Notes: generated by a model not told the origin, from the sequence alone. A stretch of DNA of 18,367 nt from Lentisphaeria bacterium (GCA_030590715.1 JAUVCU010000005.1:1-18367); one strand, 5' to 3'; shown: positions 7,251 to 14,942, counted from the first letter of the stretch. Numbers and translations are program-made.

Positions 7251-8591
7251 TTATTGCTTGTCGATTGCTTTTTCGAAGTAGTCTCTTAGATCTTCGATCG
7301 CAACACGTTCCTGGCTCATTGTATCACGGTTACGGATAGTAACAGCGTTGTCTTCAAGTGATTCGAAGTCAAAAGTGATACAGTAAGGAGTACCGATCTC
7401 ATCCTGGCGACGGTAACGCTTACCAATACTTCCTGTAAGGTCCATTTCGCTTCGGAAGTATTTACGCACTTTCTTGTATACTTCTTCTGCTTGTGGTGCA
7501 AGCTTTTTAGAAAGTGGAAGAACCGCAACCTGGATTGGAGCAACAATTGCAGGGAAACGAAGAACAACACGAGTGTCCTGAGCTTTTCCTTCTTTGTTTG
7601 TGTCAGCTGTATCTTCGTCGTATGCCTTACAAAGAAGAGCAAGGAAAGTACGGTCAAGTCCAACAGACGTTTCAACAACGGTAGGTGTAACTTTACGGTT
7701 GTTTTCCTGGTCGAAATATTCAAGGTTGTCTCCAGAAAATTCCTGGTGACGAGTCATGTCCCACTCACCGCGGTGGTGAATACCTTCAAGTTCTCCCCAA
7801 CCAAATGGGAATTTGAATTCGATATCAAGAGCTGCTTTTGCATAGTGAGCTAGAGCATCTGGAGCGTGGTCTTCTGTACGGATATCTTCATCAGTAAACT
7901 CAAGAAGGTCTTTGTAGTATGCAAGGCGCTGATCTCTCCAGTAACCATACCATTCCATTGAATCTTCCGCGAAACAGAAAAATTCCATTTCCATTTGAGT
8001 GAATTCTCGTGAACGGAATATGAAGTTACGTGGGTTGATCTCATTACGGAAAGCTTTACCAACTTGAGCAATACCAAATGGTAGTTTCTGGCGAGCAGAA
8101 ACGCGAACTTGGTTGAAGTCTACGAAAATCGGCTGGCACGTTTCAGCACGAAGGTATGCAACGTTTTCTTCAGTTGAAACCGGTCCAACGTACGTTTTCA
8201 TCATCAAGTTGAATTCGCGAGGTTCTGTAAGATCTTTGCTGTCACAGTTTGGACATGTTGTAGGATCTTCCATTTGGTCAACGCGGTGACGCGATTTACA
8301 TTCGCGGCAGTCAGTCATTAGGTCGCCGAATTTATCAAGATGACCAGACGCAGCCCATACTTTCGGGTTTGAAATGATAGTTGAATCAAGACCTTCAACG
8401 TTTGAGCGCTGTTCAACCATGTAGTCCCACCACAGGGCTTCAATCGCACGTTTCATTTTTACTCCGTATGGACCGTAATCCCAGAATCCACCGATTCCAC
8501 CGTAAATTTCTGAACTTTGAAAAATGAAACCTCTTCTCTTACATAGAGAAACAATCTTTTCCATTACATCTGGCTTTTTGTCTTTTGACAT
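7251..8591 (-). CDS. glyQS: Glycyl-tRNA synthetase, homodimeric class II type
   Basis: This cytoplasmic enzyme charges tRNA-Gly with glycine using ATP. The 446-residue protein matches the single-chain dimeric form, not the alpha2-beta2 form. The N-terminal catalytic core starts with GGFWDYGPYGVKMKRA. A zinc-type insertion has Cys95-x2-Cys98 and Cys113-x2-Cys116. Class II motif 2 includes GKAFRNE (178-184), motif 3 reads TSVGLDRTFLALL (308-320), and an anticodon-binding domain occupies about 345-440. Codon use is more biased than in neighbours (many AAC, GAC, TTC, CGT codons), consistent with high expression. It is the middle gene of a three-gene minus-strand unit, 48 bases after the PSP1 gene. 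The ribosome-binding site is only a purine-rich AAAGAAAGAG, weaker than elsewhere. Confidence 0.97.
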   Translation of the reverse strand: MSKDKKPDVMEKIVSLCKRRGFIFQSSEIYGGIGGFWDYGPYGVKMKRAIEALWWDYMVEQRSNVEGLDSTIISNPKVWAASGHLDKFGDLMTDCRECKSRHRVDQMEDPTTCPNCDSKDLTEPREFNLMMKTYVGPVSTEENVAYLRAETCQPIFVDFNQVRVSARQKLPFGIAQVGKAFRNEINPRNFIFRSREFTQMEMEFFCFAEDSMEWYGYWRDQRLAYYKDLLEFTDEDIRTEDHAPDALAHYAKAALDIEFKFPFGWGELEGIHHRGEWDMTRHQEFSGDNLEYFDQENNRKVTPTVVETSVGLDRTFLALLCKAYDEDTADTNKEGKAQDTRVVLRFPAIVAPIQVAVLPLSKKLAPQAEEVYKKVRKYFRSEMDLTGSIGKRYRRQDEIGTPYCITFDFESLEDNAVTIRNRDTMSQERVAIEDLRDYFEKAIDKQ

Positions 8592-8639
8592 TGTTAAATA
8601 CTCTTTCTTTATTTTTTGTTATTTGGTTGTGCTTTAGTC

Positions 8640-9785
8640 TTATTTCTGGGGCTGTTGGGTTTTTACCGTTTTATCTTCTCCACTCTTGTTCTTCGGACCG
8701 TTATTTCTATTTGGTCTTCTGTTTTTTTGTGAGAATTTCTGTCCGCCCTGGTTTTGCTTTTTTTTGCCTTTATTTTGATTCTTTTGCTCGTCGCCGCTTT
8801 CATTTTGATTCTTTTGCCCTTTCGGCTTGTTCTGAGCGTTTTTCGGCTTTTGGCCTTTAGGCTTATTCTGTCCTTCTCTTGGCTTTTGCCCTTTAGACTT
8901 ATTCTGCCCTTCTCTTGGCTTTTGACCTTTGTTCGGTCTCGTTCTTTCCTGGTAAGTTTCGCTCTTTTTAGGAGCCTGTTTCATATCCTTTCCAAGGGTC
9001 AATTCATCTACGTGGAAAGAATCTTGCCCTTTACTTTCAAATCTGACTGTAACCATTTTAGAAAGAAGGTTTCTGTCAATAATTCTTCCTCGTCCATCAG
9101 GAGTGTCACACATTTCCCCGCGTTTAGGCATAGCTTTCTCAAGCTCTTTGTAGCCCTCATGCTCGTACTTAAGGCAGCATTTAAGCCTACCGCAAATTCC
9201 TGAAATAGAGCTCGGGTTAAGTGAGAGGTCCTGGTCTTTTGCCATTTTAACGTTGATTGAAGCAAAACCTTTCAGGAAGCGTGAGCAGCAAAGTTCCTGT
9301 CCACAAACTCCAAGTCCACCGCAGATAGCGGTTTCATCTCTAACTCCGATCTGGCGAAGTTCTACACGGGTATTAAGAGTCTGAGTTAATTGTTTCACAA
9401 GCTCACGGAAATCAACACGTCCTTCAGCAGTGAACTGTATCGTGATTAGTTTCTTGTCAAAAGTATAATGCGCGTTCAGGAGTTTCATCGGCAGTTTCAG
9501 CTGCTCTACAAACTTATCAGTTGTCCTGAATGCAGACTTGGCTCTCATTATATTTTCATGAGCTTTACTCTTGTCGTGGAAATCCGCTTTTCTTTGGATC
9601 TTTGGTAGTTCTTCCTTAAAAGTTTCGGGATTGAACTCACCTTTTATCTGAACAATTTTACCATAGTCAAGGTAAAAGTCTTTTCGGATAATACACATAT
9701 CATTTGTTTTGAGGCTCAGTGAATCTTCACCTCTGGCAATGTATTTTGCGCCACTGTCTAGTTGAACGCTGTATGTTAACTCCAT
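8640..9785 (-). CDS. PSP1-domain protein (YaaT/RicT-like) with low-complexity repeat tail
   Basis: Residues 1 to about 265 match the PSP1/RicT family. The cysteine signature is CGGLGVCGQELCCSRFL (155-171), followed by KMAKDQDLSLNP and SGICGRLKCCLKYE (195-208). In Bacillus subtilis the homologue RicT works in the RicAFT complex, which carries [4Fe-4S] clusters and affects RNA processing. The eight cysteines here (155, 161, 166, 167, 198, 203, 204, 226) keep that pattern, so metal or cluster binding is a fair inference. The last 115 residues are a K/Q/N/G/P-rich disordered tail with three near-perfect 12-residue repeats of KGQKPREGQNKP, an uncommon addition. GAGG (spacer of five) supports the ATG. 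It is first in the operon with glyQS. Confidence 0.92.
   Translation of the reverse strand: MELTYSVQLDSGAKYIARGEDSLSLKTNDMCIIRKDFYLDYGKIVQIKGEFNPETFKEELPKIQRKADFHDKSKAHENIMRAKSAFRTTDKFVEQLKLPMKLLNAHYTFDKKLITIQFTAEGRVDFRELVKQLTQTLNTRVELRQIGVRDETAICGGLGVCGQELCCSRFLKGFASINVKMAKDQDLSLNPSSISGICGRLKCCLKYEHEGYKELEKAMPKRGEMCDTPDGRGRIIDRNLLSKMVTVRFESKGQDSFHVDELTLGKDMKQAPKKSETYQERTRPNKGQKPREGQNKSKGQKPREGQNKPKGQKPKNAQNKPKGQKNQNESGDEQKNQNKGKKKQNQGGQKFSQKNRRPNRNNGPKNKSGEDKTVKTQQPQK
8823..8930 (-). repeat. Three tandem 36-bp repeats coding for the PSP1-protein tail
   Basis: Within the PSP1 gene, three consecutive 36-base units encode KGQKPREGQNKS, KGQKPREGQNKP and KGQKPKNAQNKP (residues 286-321), and a partial fourth unit, KGQKNQN, follows. 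The first two differ by one residue. The period is a multiple of three, so copy-number changes would keep the frame. Confidence 0.85.
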
Positions 9786-10199
9786 TGTTACCTCGAATTC
9801 GATTTAATAATCGATTTATTATAATTGTGAAAGTCCCTGAATTGTGGAGTCACAAATTAAGTTAATATCTGAAAATAGGAGGATAAAGTAGTCTGTGTTA
9901 TAAATAAATCCACAGCGGAAAAACAGAAGAATTTAAGTTATCCTCACCATTCTATATTAAGAGAAACTCTTTTGCGTAACTTTTGCTTTGTTACTGCGGG
10001 TTAAATACCTCTTTTTTACTGTCTGAAACGTTTTGTCATTTCTTTTTTGCCCTTTTATAAAAACATGGTTGAAGTTTGAAAAAAAAATGTTTTTATAGAG
10101 CTGGATTATCGTTCCTTTATTGTTGTGATATGGAGCGTTTATCAGCTTACAGAGCTTTCGTTCAATTCAAACTTTATAATCAGGTGTGTGAAGTCGCTT
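9786..10199 (+). other. Divergent intergenic region between the PSP1 and ftsA operons (414 bp)
   Basis: No credible gene is seen. The left part is the upstream region of the minus-strand PSP1 operon, with a TATAAT on the minus strand (complement of 9818-9823) but no convincing -35. Near it lie a repeated CGATTTA and the short dyad TTGTG-GAGT-CACAA (9842-9855). Positions 9906-9914 and 9938-9946 resemble DnaA boxes with one or two mismatches, but too few to call an origin. The right part holds the ftsA promoter and a leader of about 130 bases. Confidence 0.6.
10033..10061 (+). promoter_or_regulatory. Candidate sigma-70-type promoter for the ftsA-ftsZ operon
   Basis: TTGTCA (10033-10038, 5/6 match) and TATAAA (10056-10061, 5/6 match) are separated by 17 bases. 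Predicted start is near 10068, leaving a leader of about 130 bases before the chosen ftsA start. Confidence 0.6.
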
Positions 10200-11480
10200 A
10201 TGGCATTTTTTCAGCAAAGAGATATTTTGACCGCAATCGAGATTGGTACCTCAAAGATATGTGTACTTGTTGGTGAACCGGAGGAAAATGGTACTGTTAC
10301 GGTTATAGGTCGTGGTGAGGTCGAGCTGAGTGGTACAGTTCTCAAAGGTGAAATTGTCGATATGAATGCTACAAGTGATCTGCTGTTTAATGCAATTACA
10401 GAAGCGGAGAACAATTCCAACGTAAATATCGACAGCAGTCCTATTTATGTGGCCGTAACCGGAGCTCATATCAACACGCAGCAGAGTAGTGGTAGTGTTC
10501 TTATTGGAAGTGAGGATAGGAGAATTACCGGAGACGATGTTACCGAAGCAGCCGAAAATGCTAAATTTATCTCTCAGCATCCTAATTTTTCGGTCATAAG
10601 TTATTTTGACTCCTACTACTTGATTGACGGTAACCGTAAACTTGCAAATCCGATTGGGCATGTTGCTCACAAACTCGATTCTTTTGTTCATATTATTCTT
10701 GGTGATCCTAACCGCATTGAAAACTTCAAATCTATAATCAACGATATCGGTGTTGAAACACATGTGGAACCTGTTTTCAGTGCTGTGGCTTCAGCATACG
10801 GTGTATTCGAAGATGACGAAGATAAAGATGGGGTTCTTCTGATTGAAATGGGTGCCGGAACTACTGAATACATTTTGTTTAAGAATCAGGGTGTTCAGGA
10901 TAGCGGGGTTATTGCTGTAGGTTGTAACCACGTTGAAAATGATATTGCACTCGGATTTGATATAGGTCTTCCAACTGCGGTGAATTTGTTGAAATCTGGA
11001 GAGTATGTGAAATGCAAGAAGGAAGGTAAGGCATTTGTCGAGTTAAATGGGACTATAAAAGAGTCCCATCGAAAACTTCCTGTTGCTTCTATCGATAAAA
11101 TAATTGACTCCCGCATGAGAGAGTTATTCCAAATCCTTTACAGTAAGTTGGAGGGCAAGGGGATGCTTGCCGACTTGTCTGCAGGTATTGTTTTGTCTGG
11201 TGGTGGTGCACTTGTGCCTTGTGCTGAGGATATTTTGTATTCTGTGTTTCGCGTTCCCGTTCGCGTTGGTAAACCTGTTGGTATTAACGGGAGCACAGAG
11301 TTGACATCCACTCGTTACAGTACTGTATGCGGTCTGTTGAAGTGTGGGAATGTGTTTAGAATTGCTGAAATCGCGAATCAGCAGGAGAGTTTTTGGGGAA
11401 GGGTCGGTGGTGCATTCGGCCAGATTGTAACCCCTATTAAGAACTCTATAAGTGATATTATTTCCTCAATTAAAATTTGA
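10200..11480 (+). CDS. ftsA: Cell division protein FtsA
   Basis: FtsA is the actin-like protein that anchors FtsZ filaments to the inner membrane. The 426-residue product starts MAFFQQRDILTAIEIGTSK, with phosphate-1 loop AIEIGTSK (12-19). The second nucleotide loop is LLIEMGAGTTEY and the adenosine motif is GIVLSGGGAL. The C-terminal segment (FWGRVGGAFGQIV then IKNSISDIISSIKI) looks like the amphipathic membrane-targeting helix. The frame is open upstream to 10125, but homology begins only at this ATG. GTG at 10188, four codons earlier, is an alternative; the AGGTG at 10182-10186 fits only loosely. ftsZ follows seven bases after the stop. The usual mur/dcw neighbours are absent, so ftsAZ stands apart here. 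Confidence 0.95.
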   Translation: MAFFQQRDILTAIEIGTSKICVLVGEPEENGTVTVIGRGEVELSGTVLKGEIVDMNATSDLLFNAITEAENNSNVNIDSSPIYVAVTGAHINTQQSSGSVLIGSEDRRITGDDVTEAAENAKFISQHPNFSVISYFDSYYLIDGNRKLANPIGHVAHKLDSFVHIILGDPNRIENFKSIINDIGVETHVEPVFSAVASAYGVFEDDEDKDGVLLIEMGAGTTEYILFKNQGVQDSGVIAVGCNHVENDIALGFDIGLPTAVNLLKSGEYVKCKKEGKAFVELNGTIKESHRKLPVASIDKIIDSRMRELFQILYSKLEGKGMLADLSAGIVLSGGGALVPCAEDILYSVFRVPVRVGKPVGINGSTELTSTRYSTVCGLLKCGNVFRIAEIANQQESFWGRVGGAFGQIVTPIKNSISDIISSIKI

Positions 11481-11487
11481 TACAGAT

Positions 11488-12702
11488 ATGGATTCTATGA
11501 CTGATATAAAGGAAAAAGGTAAAGTTGTTGTTGTGGGAGTGGGTGGCTCAGGGGTTGGAGTTCTGAATTGCCTTCACGCTATGAGTGAAGCTGCAAACTT
11601 GGATCTAGTGGCGATTGACACCGATGAAAGGTCTTTGAATGAATCTCCTGTTACTTGTAAAATAGCAGCCGGATTTAAATGGAGTAACGGCTTGGGATGC
11701 GGCGGTGAAGTAATTAAAGCGCAAAGAGCTGTAGCAACAGAAAGACCTAAAATACGTAAGGCTATTGAAGGGGCTTCACTGGTTATTGTCGTTGGTGGAC
11801 TCGGCGGAGGAACTGGAACCAGTGGTGGACGGATTGTTGCCGGAAGTGCTAAAGATAAAGGTATTCCTGTAATTACTATAATGACGACGCCATTCGCTTT
11901 TGAAGGGCAGGGGCGCAGGAAAGTTTGTGATGATGCAATTGGAGATATTCTGGTTATTTCAGATGTTTTTCTTCCTATCCCGAATGACCTTTTGTATTCT
12001 ATGATGGAGTCAGATGCTTCTCTTGAGGAAGCCTTTAAGCTGGCCGACCTTGAAGTTGCTCGTTCTGTTTTCGGCGTTAGCGAAATGCTGCGATGCAGAA
12101 ATCTTTTGTCTTCTGATTTTGCAGACCTGAAGTCTGTTCTCAACAGGGTTGATCATACCTGTAGTGTCGGAGTTGGTGTGTCTACTGCGGAGGATGGAGA
12201 GCATCGTTGTCATGCCGCATTGGAAAGAATGATTAATTCTCCTTTGCTTGGTGGTTCTGAGTTGGTGAATGATGCTGATGTGCTGTTTGTTTCTTTAATC
12301 GGTGGTTCTGATCTGGAAATCGGGGAAACTAAAAAAACATTCGAAGCGATCGAACGCATGGCCGGCGCGAACTCACGGGTTATTGTCGGAGCTAATACTG
12401 ATTCTTTATACGATGGTATTGTTCAGTTGACTATTGTTACTGCAAAGTATCTGAATGATAAGGACAAGGAGGTTGATACTGTTTCCTTGTTTACTGCCGA
12501 TAAGCCTAAAACTCAGAAAATTGTTCGAAAAAATAGTCGGTTGAAAGAGAAGGAGTTTGATCCCGAAGGGCAGCTAGAGTTTGACTTACAGCCGATTTCA
12601 CGAGGCCTTTTTACCAATACAGAGCCGACTAATTACAATCATGAAGATCTAGACATTCCTACTTTTCAGCGTAGGGGTGAGATTATTGATCAGGGGACTT
12701 GA
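11488..12702 (+). CDS. ftsZ: Cell division GTPase FtsZ, divergent
   Basis: FtsZ is the tubulin homologue that forms the division ring. This 404-residue version has the nucleotide-binding GVGGSGVGVLN (17-27), the tubulin signature GGGTGTS (106-112), the PFAFEGQGRR segment, and the C-terminal FtsA-binding peptide DLDIPTFQRRGE. Two normally invariant spots differ. After GGGTGT the usual GAAP reads SGGR. The synergy-loop NxDxxD reads S208-S-D-F-A-D213, so Asn is replaced by Ser while both catalytic aspartates remain. The start was taken at ATG 11488; ATG 11497 is equally possible and neither has a good ribosome-binding site, which suggests translational coupling to ftsA. Its stop overlaps a possible TTG start of the next gene. 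Divergent FtsZ would fit the PVC group, an inference. Confidence 0.93.
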   Translation: MDSMTDIKEKGKVVVVGVGGSGVGVLNCLHAMSEAANLDLVAIDTDERSLNESPVTCKIAAGFKWSNGLGCGGEVIKAQRAVATERPKIRKAIEGASLVIVVGGLGGGTGTSGGRIVAGSAKDKGIPVITIMTTPFAFEGQGRRKVCDDAIGDILVISDVFLPIPNDLLYSMMESDASLEEAFKLADLEVARSVFGVSEMLRCRNLLSSDFADLKSVLNRVDHTCSVGVGVSTAEDGEHRCHAALERMINSPLLGGSELVNDADVLFVSLIGGSDLEIGETKKTFEAIERMAGANSRVIVGANTDSLYDGIVQLTIVTAKYLNDKDKEVDTVSLFTADKPKTQKIVRKNSRLKEKEFDPEGQLEFDLQPISRGLFTNTEPTNYNHEDLDIPTFQRRGEIIDQGT

Positions 12703-12710
12703 CCTTTTAT

Positions 12711-13613
12711 ATGATGTATAAAATAATAATTGCCGCGTTTTCTTTAAGTTTTGTTGTGGCCTGCTCTAAGAGAGGTTTTGAGAGGGCTCCTGTTGTGGAC
12801 TCTCAATTTTCTTTTAGCATGGTTGAGAAAGTTGTTGAAATATCACCACGTGTTCCCGGAACTGAAAAAAGTGGTGAGTTTGTTCGTTTTCTTGCTGAAG
12901 AGTGTTCTAAGTATACTGCTTCTGTTACAGTTGATTCTTTTGAAGATAAAACGCCTGTCGGGACTGTTTTGTTTCAGAATGTGGTTGCTGAAATAAAGGG
13001 TGAAAATGATGATGAATTTATCGTTGTAGGTTCGCACTTTGATACTAAGATAATTGCAGGGATTGAAATCTTTTCTGGGGCCAATGACGGTGCTTCAAGT
13101 ACTGGCCTTCTCTTGGCTATGATGAAGGCAATTAAAGAATCTGCAGAAATCCCTCCTGTTACAATCCGCTTTGTATTTTTTGATGGTGAAGAGTGTTATG
13201 ATCGTTATTCAAAGACTGACGGGTTATATGGCAGTCGGTATTATGCAGAAACATTAAGCAAAAGTGGGGAGTTGTCTGACTGTAAAGCGGTGATCATTTT
13301 GGATATGGTTGGAGATAAAAACTTACTGTTGGGCCTTCCCGGTGATACTGATCCTTTTTTGGCTAAACTCGCTTTTTCTTCCGCTAAGCATAATAACAGT
13401 TTGAGTCATATTGCCGCGACAAAAACAATTATCTTAGATGATCATAAACCATTTCAATCGAAAGGTGTGCCGTGTATCAATCTTATTGATTTTGACTACG
13501 GACCAAATAACGTGTATTGGCATACTTCCTATGATTCCATTGATAAAATAAGCCCTGACAGTTTAAAGATTGCTGGAGATTTGGCTCTTGGAATTATTTG
13601 GGCGATTGATTAA
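12711..13613 (+). CDS. M28-fold lipoprotein resembling glutaminyl-peptide cyclotransferase
   Basis: The 300-residue product has a lipoprotein signal ending V-V-A-C (Cys18). The rest is an M28-type zinc hydrolase fold: GSHFD (108-111), ANDGASST (124-131), DGEEC (158-162), ILDMVGD (196-202), LDDHKPF (242-248) and WHTSYDSIDKISPDS (270-284). The stretch DGEECYDRYSKTDGLYGSR, the DDHKPF-x4-GVP segment and the WHT motif look more like glutaminyl cyclases than aminopeptidases. By eye the zinc ligands would be Asp126, Glu161 and His271, with Glu160, Asp198 and Asp244 as further active-site residues. Glutaminyl cyclases convert N-terminal Gln to pyroglutamate; peptidase activity is the alternative. TTG at 12699 overlaps the ftsZ stop and is a possible earlier start; AGGGG at 12692-12696 fits neither ideally. 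It is the third gene of the division operon. Confidence 0.88.
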   Translation: MMYKIIIAAFSLSFVVACSKRGFERAPVVDSQFSFSMVEKVVEISPRVPGTEKSGEFVRFLAEECSKYTASVTVDSFEDKTPVGTVLFQNVVAEIKGENDDEFIVVGSHFDTKIIAGIEIFSGANDGASSTGLLLAMMKAIKESAEIPPVTIRFVFFDGEECYDRYSKTDGLYGSRYYAETLSKSGELSDCKAVIILDMVGDKNLLLGLPGDTDPFLAKLAFSSAKHNNSLSHIAATKTIILDDHKPFQSKGVPCINLIDFDYGPNNVYWHTSYDSIDKISPDSLKIAGDLALGIIWAID

Positions 13614-13643
13614 TTCCTGTTGTGTTTACAATGCGGTTGTTAA

Positions 13644-13676
13644 TAAAAAAAGGCGAAAATCAGTGATTTTCGCCTT
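13644..13676 (-). terminator. Bidirectional-type terminator between the M28 gene and the FAD reductase
   Basis: A 12-bp stem AAGGCGAAAATC (13650-13661) and GATTTTCGCCTT (13665-13676) has a three-base loop. On the minus strand it is followed by seven T (A run 13644-13650), a strong terminator for the reductase gene. On the plus strand only two T then ATATAT follow, so it would end the ftsAZ transcript less efficiently. Confidence 0.85.
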
Positions 13677-13700
13677 ATATATATACTTTTTGATCGTGGA

Positions 13701-14678
13701 TTATACGCTCACGTATTTGTCTTTTATTCTTTCAAGGGCGTGAACAGCAGAGTTAAATGCAAGAATTATCGAACCGCCTTTACGTCCAGCACCAAGGTCT
13801 CCAATAATGAAAAGCCCATCAACGTTGGATTCATAGCATTCATCTACTTCCGGTTCGTTGTCGACAATCTCAACTCCAATTACTTTAAGGAAGTTTGACG
13901 GAGTAGTTCCACCCAAAGCGTATACGATGTGGTCGTAGTATTTTTCCCCATTACATTCTTCTTTGTATGTGGTTTTGATTCTTCCGTCTTCTTCTTCGAT
14001 TCCGGTAACATCGCTTGATGTGTATAAGTTAATAACTCCGGAATCTGAAAGATCTTGAACCTTTTTTGCATTCTCATCATTCATTCGGTCTGTAATCGCT
14101 GCAGTACGGCATGAAAGTGTCAGTTTGTTCCCGTCGTTTACAAGGTGTTGCGTATATTCTGATGCAGAGTCTCCACCACCAACAACAAGTACTTCTTTGT
14201 TTTCTATTTTGCTGGATGTGATATCGAAAGAAGTCTGCTTTCTAATTGCGGCCGGAATCGGATAGCTTGGCTTATTTGGCTTACCGAAAATACCGATAGC
14301 TATTGCACATACTTTCGTTTTGAAGATTCCTTTGTTGGTTTCTATCTCAAAAATATCACCTTTCTTTTGGATCATGAAGACATTCGTTTCGTAGACTACG
14401 TTAATATCGTGCTTGTCTGCTGTTTCACTAAGAACCCCAAGGGTGTCTTCTTTAGTCATGTCGTAAAAGCTCATTGAGCCTTTGCAGTCGGGACTTTGAC
14501 CTTTGTAGTTTGCTGTTACAAGTTTTTGTTCCGGATATAGTTTTCTAATGATCCATGAATTCTTATCAGCTTTTTCTAAAACTAAAATTTTCTTTTTATC
14601 GATGCCTTCAATTATGGCTTCTGCTGCTAGTGCAATTCCCCCAGGGCCTGCTCCCACTACTATCATATCATACGTCAT
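13701..14678 (-). CDS. FAD/NAD(P)-dependent thioredoxin reductase-like protein lacking CxxC (YpdA-like)
   Basis: This 325-residue flavoprotein has the FAD-binding VVGAGPGG (7-14), a second dinucleotide motif VVGGGDSASEY (165-175), and the C-terminal FAD-contact IIGDLGAGRKGG (291-302). It has the two-domain layout of low-molecular-weight thioredoxin reductase but no CxxC; its five Cys are isolated. That places it with YpdA-like (bacillithiol disulfide reductase-like) or ferredoxin-NADP reductase-like proteins. The YPEQKLVTANYKGQ segment is typical of a bacterial subgroup of unknown partner. An ideal AAGGAG with five-base spacing precedes the ATG. It is divergent from the superoxide reductase/peroxiredoxin cluster, so electron delivery to redox enzymes there is plausible but unproved. 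Confidence 0.9.
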   Translation of the reverse strand: MTYDMIVVGAGPGGIALAAEAIIEGIDKKKILVLEKADKNSWIIRKLYPEQKLVTANYKGQSPDCKGSMSFYDMTKEDTLGVLSETADKHDINVVYETNVFMIQKKGDIFEIETNKGIFKTKVCAIAIGIFGKPNKPSYPIPAAIRKQTSFDITSSKIENKEVLVVGGGDSASEYTQHLVNDGNKLTLSCRTAAITDRMNDENAKKVQDLSDSGVINLYTSSDVTGIEEEDGRIKTTYKEECNGEKYYDHIVYALGGTTPSNFLKVIGVEIVDNEPEVDECYESNVDGLFIIGDLGAGRKGGSIILAFNSAVHALERIKDKYVSV

Positions 14679-14756
14679 ATTGGCTCCTTAAGTTTGTTCT
14701 CAGGTGTAACTTTCTCTTACTATAATGGCACTAATATACTATTATTCGAACATGTT

Positions 14757-14942
14757 TGTCTTATTAATTCCCAAGTTTTTTCTATTTTTTACAATGTGTC
14801 TCGTTTAACGGTTGTTTTTTTAAAGTGTCTCATTTGTCTTTGGTCGAGTGTGGTTAATGCTTTGTCCTTTGCTTGTGTTGTGTCTCGTTATATTCGTTTA
14901 TTGTCTTATTAATGGATTCGTGTTATAAACTTGTGTCTCATT
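14757..14942 (+). promoter_or_regulatory. Array of six direct TGTCTYRTT repeats, putative activator-binding sites
   Basis: Six same-direction copies of the 9-mer start at 14757, 14797, 14826, 14881, 14902 and 14934. The sequences are TGTCTTATT, TGTCTCGTT, TGTCTCATT, TGTCTCGTT, TGTCTTATT and TGTCTCATT. Spacings of 40, 29, 55, 21 and 32 bases lie close to whole helical turns (about 4, 3, 5, 2 and 3). The last copy is 108 bases before the sigma-54-type promoter, the usual distance for enhancer-binding activators. A seventh copy is at 15322-15330 before desulfoferrodoxin. Confidence 0.6.

Noticed and set aside
7316..8077. Long alternative-frame open stretches inside glyQS on both strands
   Set aside because: These are by-products of the biased codon use of glyQS, which has full-length homology in its own frame.
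8754..9203. 149-residue hydrophobic open frame opposite the PSP1 gene
   Set aside because: It mirrors the Lys/Gln-rich repeat tail on the other strand; no start signal or family resemblance.
9906..9946. Two DnaA-box-like sequences upstream of ftsA, possible origin
   Set aside because: One has two mismatches and the other one; there is no cluster, no dnaA/dnaN neighbours and no clear unwinding element.
10076..10276. 66-residue open frame overlapping the start of ftsA
   Set aside because: It overlaps the ftsA 5' end in another frame, has no recognisable domain and no good ribosome-binding site.
14728..14741. TGGCAC near the reductase start as a second sigma-54 promoter
   Set aside because: There is no GC at the required 10-base spacing.
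14747..14758. LexA-like box CGAACATGTTTG
   Set aside because: The half-sites are two bases apart, not the four of the Gram-positive LexA box, and one half-site is imperfect.
14694..14912. Open frame for a 72-residue hydrophobic peptide in the redox control region
   Set aside because: T-rich composition explains the hydrophobic residues, it has no ribosome-binding site, and it overlaps the repeat array.
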